Part shown: positions 10,581-19,861 of the stretch, in pieces
How positions within the stretch are numbered: position 1 is the stretch's first letter
Layout of the letters: each line of letters begins with the position of its first letter
NCBI GenBank assembly: GCA_036897485.1
Contig: JAYMTF010001817.1
Location: forward strand, 1-21,163
DNA length: 21,163 bases
Direction of reading: 5' to 3'
From: Pelargonium nanum
Taxonomy: Eukaryota; Streptophyta; Magnoliopsida; Geraniales; Geraniaceae
Position numbers and translations under genes: made by a program
The notes under the pieces: model-generated
Told to the model about the DNA's origin: nothing
Seen by the model: only the letters and a program-made list of their open reading frames with translations
Databases searched by the model: none

Positions 10581-12469
10581 TCAAATCAAAGGTCGAGCAA
10601 TCTCATCGAGGCGGCGATCCATTACCTGCAATACTGCCTCAAGGAATGCTCTTTCACTTGTACCAGGTAGCAAAGAATCTTGTGCTTCTTGGACAATTTC
10701 CTCAATCATGGATTCCTTGTTTACGGTTTCTCTGCACATTATGCTTCCAATGGTATAAGGGGTGAGCCCTTTGGCTACTCCTTTCTTCAAAAGCATGGTA
10801 GAGACACGGAGTGTACGTGCAGATTCTAGTGGCAGGTTCCATCCATGGAGCTTCAAAAGGGCAATGTCTTCTTCAGCATCGAGTGATAGTATGTAGTCAA
10901 CGGTCTCAGGCGAGTAAGGTTGGCGAGCTTGTGGCCAGTAGAGCCAGTCGAATGTGCAATCTTCAAACTGCACATCAAAGAATTTATGTCAATAAGTTGA
11001 TATAATTGAAATAAACCTTAAACTCATAATGAAGATTCCAAAGAACAACATAAATCTAAACACCAGTAGCTTGAAGGAAAACTTACACTTTCTGGCAAGC
11101 AGTATCCATGATCGATTGGAATCAAAACTCTCTGGCCATCTTCCCCCTTTTTGCTCATCAAAATGTTCCCAGAATGCCTATCTGCATTTGCCAATCTTAT
11201 ATCCAGCACGGAGATTCTATGAACTTCCTGCACTGGGAAAGCCCCAGGACCAATATCCTCACAGCTTCCATCATTCTCCATAAACATCTGCAAGGATCCA
11301 ATTTTTACCTTTAAGCCCTGTGGATGGTTGAATCCTTTATGCAAGCACTTGACCATAACTGTTGGGGGAACCCCAGAAAAGCCTTTATCAAAACCAAATG
11401 ATGTGCGGCGCCTGTCCTTTGGATGATCCAAAAGGTATGCAGCAACTTCCCTGAATGCTCCTTCTCCAACTATTGTACCCTTCTTCAACCCTTCACCGTC
11501 TGCTGACAATGGTAGGCCACGAGGATTGTTCACAGCCATGGGCTCCTCATCCATTGGTTTGAATACAGAAACAATCTTGCTCCTCGATGAATCCTGCATG
11601 AAATAAGCTCCTCCAGTACCTTCCATAGACCTGACTGGATAATTCCCACTATCTAACCCCTCAAAGGTAGAGCTAATTAGATCCCGAACCACTTGTGGCA
11701 TTTGAATCTTGGGATTGACAATAATAGGCTCCAACAAGAAATCTCTGTGAGAAGGCTTTCTAAGTTCAATTTGTCTGCTCCGATTTTTCCTACTAACATC
11801 ATTACGTCTCTTATGATCCTCCCCATGAACCTCGTAATCTTTCCTATCATTCAACTGTGGAGCCACTATAGACAATTCAAGATTCTTATCAACAGGCTTA
11901 GCCCGAACTTTTGCTGATTTTCTCACCAACAAATGTATGACCGCGTCATTATGTTTGCAAATATCATCAATGACTTTTTGATCCTCAAGTTGCTCCCCAT
12001 CACACACAACTTCCTGCTCATCAAAATCTACTAACCCTCTCCCTTTCCTCGCTATCTGCTGCTTTACATACCCAATATCCTTACCTCGCTCCACATTGAA
12101 TTTAAACTCTTTTCCACAAGCAGTCCTAACATTGACAGCCTGAAGATCAGAAAGTTTAAGAACCAAATGCAGAACATTACCATCCTTCACACCGTAATCC
12201 CGAACAAGGGAATTACTCCTTGCAAGCTCGCGGCCTCCACAGACCAATTTCTGATTCTTCACCACAAACCCTTGACAGGATTGAATTCGAACTTTCACAG
12301 ACTCAACAGAATCCGACTCCAAGACGCGCAAGGGCATCATAGATCCCGACACAGCAAGATAGATAAAAATGGATTCCTTTACGACCAGACCGGACTGCGA
12401 ACGGAGGTAATTACTCAAGAGCAAGGACTCATCCCCAATGGGACTAAGAGTTATGCCGGTGGACGACAT
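10581..12469 (-). CDS. PI4KG4: Phosphatidylinositol 4-kinase gamma with two ubiquitin-like domains, two exons
   Basis: Plant type II-like PI4-kinase gamma (UbDK gamma group). Arabidopsis members of this subgroup are reported to phosphorylate proteins such as UFD1 and RPN10 rather than showing clear lipid kinase activity. Exon 1 is 12469-11087 and exon 2 is 10967-10581, joined in phase 0 across a 119-bp GT-AG intron (donor GTAAGT), giving 589 residues. Two ubiquitin-like folds lie at about residues 34-106 and 112-184, then a variable linker, then the PI3/PI4-kinase domain from about 286 to 560. Visible motifs are the GTGGAYFM glycine loop, K304 in VFKP, the catalytic loop NADRHSGN (D430, N435) and the metal-binding IDHG (D453). 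The start codon begins MSSTGITLSP, which agrees with the remembered Arabidopsis PI4K gamma 4 N-terminus. All catalytic residues are present. Confidence 0.94.
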
Positions 12470-12490
12470 TTTGTTAATGAGTCTTTAAAG

Positions 12491-12782
12491 CTTCACAAAG
12501 CAACAAAGAAGAAGGAAAAAAAAAAAACCTAAAATACCTAACCAAACAGCTATTCACAATTTCCACCCATTGATTCTACTGAAAAGGGCCATTTGATCAA
12601 CCCTAGATGATCAAAAGACCCAAATACTCAAAATCTAGAATCTAGACCCAAAAGATTCTCCTTCTTCTTCAAGAACAAAAAAAAAAACCCTATAAAAGGA
12701 ATTATAAGGAGATCTTCAAGAATTTGAGACAAGACAAAAAAAATCGACGAGATTGAATTGAGAAACAATTTCGAATTCTTAC
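12491..12782 (-). other. Probable 5'-UTR intron of the PI4K gene
   Basis: On the minus strand a donor GTAAGAATTC begins at 12782, and an AG acceptor after a long T/C-rich tract ends at 12491, 22 bases before the start codon. The predicted intron is 292 bp and leaves a short first exon close to the TATA box. Leader introns are common in plant genes, but no transcript evidence is available here. Confidence 0.4.
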
Positions 12783-12834
12783 CCCCAGAGATTGTTGATT
12801 GATTGACTGAATCACTGAGAATAAAAATGATTTT

Positions 12835-12843
12835 ATTTATATA
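12835..12843 (-). promoter_or_regulatory. TATA box of the PI4K gene
   Basis: Minus-strand TATATAAAT. It would place transcription start near 12805, about 20 bases before the proposed leader-intron donor. Bases 12800-13030 are then the proximal promoter. Confidence 0.5.
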
Positions 12844-13111
12844 TAATAAAAAAAAAAGGAGGAGCAAAGCAATAGTTTGGGAATGGCGATATTTTGAGTT
12901 GAGTTTGTGTTCATTTATTTGAATCAGAGAAGAAGATGTACACGAAGGTTCCTCGGAAGGATTAGAATTACGCGTGTATCTTCAGCTTTTTATTTATTGC
13001 TCAATAATAATTAAAGCCACGTCATATTTCTTTTATTTTCCAGCTGGAAAAAAGTCCTCAAATGTTAATGGGATGTTTTGAGCATATGCTTCTTGGAGTG
13101 CTATTAAATAT

Positions 13112-13379
13112 TACTCCCTCCGTCTCAAAATGAGTGTCTTTGTTTGTCTAAATTTTTTGTCCCAAAATAAGTGTCTTGTTTCTATTTTTAGGTTATTATA
13201 TTATTGTTTTTTCCATATTACCCTTATTACTTATGAACTGCACATGCGCAGATTTGAACTGCACATGGGGTGTAGAGGGGAAAATGATGGTAATATTGGA
13301 AACACATTAAATTATTTGGTAATTCTTAATTTTTGCAAAAAATGGAAACATAGACACTCATTTTGGGACGGAGGGAGTA
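13112..13379. mobile_element. Stowaway MITE (Tc1/mariner type)
   Basis: A 264-bp element (13114-13377) flanked by TA target duplications at 13112-13113 and 13378-13379. The left end CTCCCTCCGTCTCAAAATGA and the right end, read on the minus strand, CTCCCTCCGTCCCAAAATGA are the classic Stowaway terminal inverted repeats. They pair over about 32 bp with two mismatches, which suggests modest age. A second TIR-like block (GTCCCAAAATAAGTGTCTTG) lies near 13158, just inside the left end. The element has no coding capacity and depends on a mariner-like transposase elsewhere. Confidence 0.93.
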
Positions 13380-13519
13380 ATTAGTTTTTGAAGAAGAAAA
13401 CGTAACAGGAAGAAGAAACATAACTACGTTCTCTTGAAACAACCTATTAGAGTTATATAAGAACTCATGTGTAATTATAATAATAGTGTATGTGTATATT
13501 CGTCATTTTATTGGTCAAA

Positions 13520-13706
13520 ATAGCTCTTTTTAATTGGACTTGTGAGCTAAAAAATTAGAAGTTGGGGGTACCAGCTTCTTTTTTTGGGCTTATGAGCTGC
13601 AGCTTATGAGCTCTTTAACTTATAAGCAAACAGGTAACATGAAAAAAAGAGCAGTTTAAGGCTCATAAGCCCGTTTGACCGGCTTATGAGCTAATCCAAA
13701 CACCCT
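13520..13706. mobile_element. Truncated MITE-like patch rich in GCTTATGAGC
   Basis: The right end reads CCAAACACCC (13696-13705), and several inward copies and inverted copies of GCTTATGAGC occur between 13588 and 13691, with a palindromic GGGGGTACC core near 13564. Many plant genomes carry fold-back elements with GGGTGTTTGG ends and AGCTTATAAGC-type internal repeats. The matching left end is missing, so this looks truncated. The superfamily is uncertain, possibly hAT. Confidence 0.4.
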
Positions 13707-14284
13707 TTTAGTCCAAATAGACCTACAGACTATGCCTAATTTTGCCTAAAATTAAATATTAATTAGTTTTTGAATAAGTCAAGTCAAATTTTCTCTCTTC
13801 TCCAGCTAGCCAGCCAGCCAACGAATATATTTGTCATATGCCCAATCATAAGTTGCCACGTCAACTTTTAGGAGTGTTTATCCAGTCAAATTTTGCCACG
13901 TCAGCTGATGAAAAGAAACACTTCCAACTAGCAATTTCTGTGCTGCTGAGTCAGCTAGCACTACCAGGACCAGACCAGTGCTGCTGACGACATTGCTTAC
14001 TCAAGCATGCATTTTCCATTTTAATTATTATTTTGATTTTGTTACTCACACACACTTGTACTAGATTCTGATTTCCAAATCCCAGTCCATTGAATGATAC
14101 TCCTATGTTAAAATAATAAAAAATCAACAAGATCATTACAAATTAGGTTTGATTTTCTCATCCAAAACCAATTTTTAAAAATAAAAAAATAGATTTAGAA
14201 AGATTCCCGATTGTGATTTGAAAGTGACAAAAATACATATATAACTTATACCATATCTATTATTAATTTCAAACTATTATAGCA

Positions 14285-14362
14285 ACAATGCCCACAATGA
14301 CTCGAACCCGAGACACTGTAATACCTAATGTTGCGCTAACCACTTGGCCCGTGAATTGTTGG
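14285..14362 (-). repeat. tRNA-derived SINE-like remnant
   Basis: Minus strand: GGGCCAAGTGGTTAGCGC (A-box type, near 14350) followed by GGGTTCGAGTC (B-box type, 14309-14299). The arms flanking the boxes do not pair, and the spacing is not that of a functional tRNA gene. An AT-rich tail follows toward 14200. Read as a SINE head or tRNA pseudogene. Confidence 0.45.
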
Positions 14363-14879
14363 TGAGAAAATAATTTTACACGGCTTGAAAGTTTAAAAAG
14401 AATCCAAAAAGTAAAGAAGAGTTTAAAGTATTTAGCATTAATTAGTTATAATTACACTTCAAAGATATTTTTTCCTAAAGCTTATTTTGAACACCAACTT
14501 TAATAAAGAGTGTAAGACAAAAAGCTATAAGTTGTAAGGAGGTGATTGAATAAAAAGATCAGATGAATAAAGATAATTCATAGTTGATGAAGTGACTCTT
14601 TTGGGGGCAACCTTATCTGCATATCTCTCATTATTATTTTCAATAAGACATAAGAATTGGGATCAAATCTTCAAAAATCAGCAAAATTGCTGAAGATATC
14701 ACAACAAATTGTCTCAATGGTATGCTACAGATATTATCCAAAAGGAAATCTTATACATATGATATTTCACTCTAATTATTTGGATGCTATTTGTTCAAAG
14801 AAGATTGCTACAAGTACAGTAAGGGGATTTCAAACACTGGAATTGTGTGTTTGTTGTGTAGTGGCACAAGCATGCACTG

Positions 14880-14993
14880 CAGATTGCAACTAAGCAACCT
14901 TGACAGCAGATATATGATATAAATGATGATGCAGTTTATGTTGCAACCAAAGAACCTTGGCAGCAGAAATATGCAACCACAACACCAAGCAAA
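14880..14993 (-). repeat. 57-bp diverged duplication of the DUF212 gene tail
   Basis: The coding end (reading CCQGSLVAT then stop) is followed 57 bp downstream, exactly 19 codons and in the same frame, by a diverged copy reading CCQGCLVA. The best 36 bases agree at about 29 positions. The stop codon lies between the copies, so the second copy is outside the predicted protein. Confidence 0.7.
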
Positions 14994-17900
14994 GCTCCAG
15001 CAAAGACCTGCGACAGAGTGTGCCCAAGAAGTTCCTTGAGTTTTCGTTGACTGATTGGATGTCCTTGAAACAAGTCCTCAACAATCAAATTAAGAACCTA
15101 TGTAAAAGTCACACAAATTAATCCCAATGGTAGGTAGGTGATTAACATGTCAGCCAAGATATCAGTAGAATGAAAAAAACGTGAACGGGCTATGTACATT
15201 CAGACAATCAGAGTAGCAATCAGCATTCAGTGGCGTCTCCAGTAATCATACAGATTATAAAAGGAATTAGTCTCTTAATTCTTAAACAAGGGTCCACTAT
15301 ACTAGATTTGGTAACAGAACTATTCTTGATCATCAATAATATCCCTTGGATAAGTTAGTAACGGCCACTTTGAGTTTGTTACGATGATAGCACATAAGAA
15401 CACATGGAAGTAAAACGAGCGCTAATTAAATTATCCCTAATGTTTGCAAAAAGTCATATAGGTCACCTTATTTGGGACAAAAGGAGTACTATATCACTAA
15501 ATATGCTGCGGATGAGATGCAGTCAGGTGCCCACAAACTAAACCTTTGATCCTTCGTAAAGTAAATCCCATAAGTTCTTGATTTCCTATTTTTCACTAGA
15601 AGCGGAACGCAAAAAACACTAGGGTATGTATATTATTTAGAATAACCTAGATCACATAATCATTTGTTATCTCGCACTTATCCAAAATATTCTTCATTGA
15701 GCTAGGCAGATGATAATGAAAAGGACAACCACAAGTAATATAAGTAAAAGAAGCAAGAAAACAAGAACAAACACACCAGAACCAATTCGACCAAACATGT
15801 AACATCAACCAGCTCAGGCAACTTCTTAAAAATTAAAAAAAAAAATTCAAGAGTGTATTAAACTCCACCTTGGAACCTGAGGCTGAGACAAGAATTCTTT
15901 AGTACTCACTCCAAATTATCAGGGGTACTTGATGCCACAACTACAAAAATTATCCTAAATGAAAGCAACAATTATTGGTCGCAGAACATCTAAGACTGAT
16001 GCTATGTAAGAAGTGTCCATGGTGGCTTATTGGGTTGCTAGACTTTATATCAGCTTATTAATACATTTTTAAGTTTCTGTAATGGTGTTGAATAGTAGTC
16101 ACATAATCTTCATTTGTTCATAGATGGTTCTAGAGCAGTTATTAGGATTGACTTTGCTCATTGCCTTAGGATTGGTTTTAATACTCAAACTTCATAAAGT
16201 TTCTCAAAATATAAACTTAGAAGTATTAGTTGTATAAAAGAAGTAAGATTCTTAGGCTTTTAGTATTTATGCAATTTTCAGATATATTTAGAATCAGCTA
16301 CAGCAAATTTTTGCTCAATTTGGAAGTTTTTAAAGCTTTTGAATTTTCTTTTTTCCTTTCTCCCAGAACTTCCTGAGTTTATTAATCCCAGATATGGCCA
16401 TGGATACTGTTCACAGAGTAAATTCTCTTTCAAACCACCCACCATATTTGTCTTGCGTCTGTGTTACTATGATAATATAACACAAATTTGTCGCAAGGTA
16501 CCTATTGATGTTCATTTATGTGTAAGCAAACCTCCCTAAACCCCACAATAATAAGACCCTCATTTTTTCCATCTACATTTGCAAGTGTGCTACCCTACGA
16601 TGCACAAGACACTATCATCTTTTCTACGTATTCGACACTTGAACATTCGGACACTCTTCGGATACTTGTCACTCAATTGTTTAGTAACTTTTTTAAGAGG
16701 ATATGTGTCAGATACCTTAAGTATCTCCAATTTTTTTTTCTATAAATAAATGGATTGAACAAGTTAAACACTCTAAAACACATTGACGAGCATGAATTGA
16801 TATAAGTTATATGCACTAATATACGAAATATAAATTGTCATTCATTATTATTGAACGTATTCTTTACATGTCTACGGAACATAGGTGCTACCCCATGCTT
16901 ATATAGCCTCTTAATTTAAACTGCAAGAACTTGTCATCAGGTCTATAGAATAGTCCACATGCACTTTCATCCCATTGTCTATAGTTATGGCATAAGCATG
17001 AACTCAGCATACCACAGTCAGCATTCATAAATACTACTCATCTAACTTCATCAGTACAATAAGTAGAGAAGAGACCATCATTCCAAAGTCCAAACCAACG
17101 AGAAAGTTATTATCACTAAAGACCACAATCACCAGTCTCAGATATGTCATCAACACAGCCATTTAAACACAAGTTCAGACCTCAACGCAAAGTATCACTA
17201 TCCTATAAACACCCCCATCCTCATCATCGTCCCCACCCCACCCTCATCCCCTTCCCCACCTCCAATATCATTACTATAGATTTTGACTCTGCCTACTACG
17301 GGTACCTTAATTATCTGGAAAAATGCAAGGTGTACTAGGATGATAGTTAAAACAACCAGGTACATACTAAAGAGCCTTCTAAAAGCTCAAGGGGGGACAA
17401 TATTTCAGGCTCGGGCGGGAAGAGCCAGAATACCCCATAACCACCTACGAGTTCACAAAGCAATATCCTAATTTGAAAGCATTCTACATGCATCTATTTT
17501 CTCGGAACCAGCCTCAAAGTGATTATCGAAATAGTCATATTTCTTGTGGCAATAAGAGAAAGTATGTGAGCTGACAACATCTACAATACAAGTAGCATAC
17601 GGAATCTAGCAATTTCCAAACAAACCAATGATTAACAAGAACAGTGTATATAAAAATAAAAATAAAAACTTATCTTTTCTATGTGGCAATAAATCAAACA
17701 CTTGCCATGCATCAATCATCCATTCCCAAAATCACAGAAGAAGTACACAAAATCAACAACCAGTTCTCAGTTCTCACCTCAGCTTGCATCCCAGCATGTC
17801 GCCGAACACCAATCGCATCGTACATGACGATCAGGCTAAACCCCAAACAAACCGGAAACAGAGAGTCGGCGATGCCGTGGCAAAGCGCCACTGACGTCGT

Positions 17901-18428
17901 CAAGGCCGTACACAGAGCCGAGTGCGACGATGGCATCCCTCCGGAAGCGAAGAAGATCCTGAAATCCCATTTCCTCTCCACAAAGAAATTGAAGATTATC
18001 TTCATCGACTGCGCAATGAACCACGCGAACAGACCCGACACGAACGTCGGGTTCGCGGCCAGCGTCGCGACAAACGGACTAATCCGAACCTTCGCGTTCG
18101 CCGTCACGCTCAATAGAGCCATCCCAATCGCTCCGTTCTGCAAGTAAGCGCCATCGTGGAGGTGCTCTGAGTCGCTGTAAGCTTGTACGCTCGAAGCCCA
18201 TTTCTGGGTTCGTGAAGATGCGAACTTTTTGACGCTGCGCACGAGAGGGGCCAGAAACGAGATGGGTTTTGAGAAAAATGCGTAATCGGTGGGTTTTGAT
18301 TCTGGGTTTTTGTAGCAGAGAGGGATTGAAGATTTCTTGGAGAATGTAGAGCTAATAGGGATGGTTTTGGCGACTGAGAGGCTGAATCTGAAGTTGTTAA
18401 ACGAGGCTATTGTTGAGATGGTGTCCAT
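14936..18428 (-). CDS. DUF212 protein (acid phosphatase/vanadium-dependent haloperoxidase-related), two exons
   Basis: Membrane protein of the DUF212 family (related to PAP2-type phosphatases and haloperoxidases); its biochemical role is not established. Exon 1 is 18428-17778 and exon 2 is 15097-14936, joined in phase 0 across a 2680-bp intron (donor GTGAGA, acceptor ATAG), giving 270 residues. The family signature runs through the join: GGMPSSHS at 163-170, YDAIGVRRHAG at 203-213, then MQAE joined to VLNLIVEDLFQGHPISQRKL and LLGHT in exon 2, with hydrophobic segments around residues 98-125, 128-150, 190-205 and 247-265. The first ~75 residues are Ser/Lys-rich and low in acidic residues, consistent with a plastid transit peptide (inference). 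The last exon is only 54 codons and is easily missed; without it the protein would lack its last membrane helix. An in-frame diverged copy of the tail follows the stop. Confidence 0.88.
15463..15490. mobile_element. Decayed Stowaway-like terminal end (tentative)
   Basis: CTTATTTGGGACAAAAGGAG followed by TA resembles the right end of a Stowaway MITE with several changes. No matching left end was located, so this may be a solo remnant or chance similarity. Confidence 0.3.
17213..17268. repeat. C/T-rich low-complexity tract
   Basis: A 56-base run almost lacking G on the plus strand, built from CCCCA, CCTCAT and CCTTCCCC units, inside the DUF212 intron. It is simple-sequence DNA with no coding meaning. 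Confidence 0.6.
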
Positions 18429-18535
18429 TAGAGGTGGAGGGAGCTCCGGCTGAGCTCAGTCTGCATTGCAGAGAGAGAGCGAGGTTTCTGGAGAAGAAGC
18501 GAGGAAACAGATTTGGATTGGTCCAGAGAGGAGTG

Positions 18536-18543
18536 TATTTATA
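18536..18543 (-). promoter_or_regulatory. TATA box of the DUF212 gene
   Basis: Minus-strand TATAAATA, 108 bases before the start codon; predicts transcription start near 18508 and an 80-base leader. Confidence 0.55.
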
Positions 18544-18587
18544 CGAAATAGGAGTATTAAATTGTGGTGGATAAAGAGACCTCCATT

Positions 18588-18607
18588 ATCTTCGTTATAA
18601 CGAAGAT
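18588..18607. promoter_or_regulatory. Perfect 20-bp palindrome upstream of the DUF212 TATA box
   Basis: ATCTTCGTTATAACGAAGAT is its own reverse complement. It begins 45 bases upstream of the TATA box, a typical place for a dimeric regulator site. No known factor is assigned. Confidence 0.4.
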
Positions 18608-19009
18608 GCCATTTTTGCTCCAAATTTGGCAACGAATATGCTTTGCTATGGGCATGGACGTAATTCAACATTTGATGCTTTCTTAATTTCAAGGAACTAT
18701 GATCATAAATGTTTCACTTCAAAACTAGGTAGGTAACTAACAAGTACAACTTTAGTCAATAAAACAAGAGTACATATTCCCCCTGCCATAGGCGTAAATG
18801 ATTGGGTCATGTAAATGTCTTGAATTATAAGCATTTTTCATTCAAGCACTTTTTAAAATATCAATCCGTTAATTAAATTTAACGGAGCATACTTCCCAAT
18901 TCATCGGAACTAGGGGTGTTAAAAAAAAAAAGGCAGTTCATCAACCTGTTAATTCAAATTGTTCCTACACCATTAAAAAGTCCCTCACTTTACGGTTTAG
19001 CTCAATCCA
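18608..19009. other. Intergenic gap between DUF212 promoter and P450 relic
   Basis: AT-rich sequence with no recognisable gene, RNA or repeat beyond a short A-run near 18920. Confidence 0.5.
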
Positions 19010-19481
19010 GCATGCATGCTCAAGAAGAAATAACAAGTTTTGCCAATAAGAAAGGTTTTGTAAGTGAAGACGATCTCCAAAGCCAACCCTATCTCAAAGC
19101 AGTGGTGAAAGGGACGATGAGATTGCACTCAACGGCACCCCTATTAGATCCAATTTGCAAGAGAAACAACTCAATCATAGAAGGGTATGTTATTAAACCC
19201 AAAACTCTAGCTTTTGTGAACACATGGGCCATTGGAAGGGACCCAAAACTCTATCTTGTTATTTCTTCTTGAACATGCTGGTTGGATTGGACTAGACAGT
19301 AAAGTGTGCCTAAGGTTGAATAATTTGGGAGCTGGCACTTGCTAATCTTCTCTACTCCTTTAGATGGGAATTAATTCAACCAGGAGTCAATGAACAAAAC
19401 ATAAATACTTATGTAAAACCTGGTATTACCATGCACAAGAAAGATGCTCTCTGTCTAATGGCTACCAAAATAGTTAAATAG
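19010..19481 (+). pseudogene. Cytochrome P450 (CYP71-clan, CYP83/71-like) gene fragment
   Basis: Two pieces of a P450 C-terminal half are visible. The first (about 19018-19254) reads AQEEITSF..FVSEDDLQ..PYLKAVVKGTMRLHSTAPLL..GYVIKPKTLAFVNTWAIGRDPKLY, that is the J/K-helix region; the ExxR motif is changed to GxMR, losing the conserved Glu. The second (about 19329-19481) reads ELALANLLYSFRWEL..VKPGITMHKKDALCLMATK and then a stop, the normal C-terminus. Only about 75 bases separate them where roughly 250 would be expected, so the heme-binding FxxGxRxCxG loop with its Cys ligand is gone. The N-terminal half and I-helix are also absent. It cannot encode an active enzyme. Confidence 0.85.
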
Positions 19482-19861
19482 ATGGAATCGAAGTTCGACT
19501 TGGTTAATATCAGGGCCTTGATAAATCATCATGTAGTAACATATGTATATATGGACACATGCACTAAGGAGACGAATGGTTTCTGTGACTTAAAACTTTG
19601 AATTTCTAATCAGGATCCAGCCATTAGGTCAATGAACAGAAATAAGATAAATACGTGGAAAAGTTAGGCACGAGTCAATTATGGTGTTGAGGTCCATCAT
19701 GTAAATGACAGATGATTCCATCTCCAGGTGATGGTAGGAAGCTTTATAATATGGGGAGGTTCCAAGACGAAGAACAAGAAAGCGGATGGTCCTGAAGAGT
19801 CCTCCGATCATCGATCAGTTGACAATCCTCTTTCTCCAGGATGGTTCTTCAAAGAGTGTTT

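Larger units (their letters stand above)
13016..13903 (-). promoter_or_regulatory. Three TGACGTGGC bZIP-type motifs upstream of PI4K
   Basis: Minus-strand TGACGTGGC occurs at 13024-13016, 13863-13855 and 13903-13895. The last two sit in an 11-bp repeat (TTGCCACGTCA, plus strand) 40 bp apart. TGACGTGG is a known bZIP core of the C/G-box hybrid type and resembles the unfolded-protein-response element core. The first copy is about 210 bases upstream of the likely PI4K transcription start. Function is inferred. Confidence 0.4.
12844..14935. other. Intergenic region between DUF212 gene and PI4K gene
   Basis: No coding gene is seen. Both neighbours are on the minus strand, so this is the promoter side of PI4K and the 3' side of the DUF212 gene. 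It contains three GCCACGTCA motifs, a Stowaway MITE, a MITE-like GCTTATGAGC-rich patch and a SINE-like tRNA remnant, so it is mostly repeat debris. Confidence 0.6.
15098..17777 (-). other. Long intron of the DUF212 gene
   Basis: 2680-bp AT-rich intron between the two coding exons. It holds a possible Stowaway end near 15463-15490, a GACACTTG-type repeat-like patch near 16630-16680 and a C/T-rich low-complexity tract at 17213-17268. No coding domain was recognised on either strand. A small extra exon cannot be excluded, but the family signature is continuous without one. Confidence 0.7.

Noticed and set aside
11024-11086. C-terminal extension of PI4K exon 1 reading VSFPSSYWCL
   Set aside because: It is intron read-through; the donor GTAAGT at 11086 and the acceptor at 10968 restore the conserved LPES-FEDCTFDW junction.
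14285-14362. A functional tRNA gene on the minus strand
   Set aside because: A- and B-box-like motifs are present, but no acceptor stem or proper anticodon arm can be drawn and spacing is wrong; treated as SINE-like.
14880-14960. A 57-bp intron between the duplicated CAAGGTT sequences that would skip the DUF212 stop codon
   Set aside because: It is shorter than nearly all plant introns and the donor is weak; simple duplication explains the repeat.
16339-16745. Short open frames as genes inside the DUF212 intron
   Set aside because: No domain, biased composition or splice context; they lie in intron sequence that looks random or repeat-derived.
18588-18607. A recombinase (lox-like) site
   Set aside because: ATAACGAAG superficially resembles such a site, but the arms are adjacent with no asymmetric spacer and no recombinase gene is near.
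19628-19660. Second copy of the P450 tail
   Set aside because: Only a short imperfect match to 19386-19415; too weak to call a separate pseudogene.
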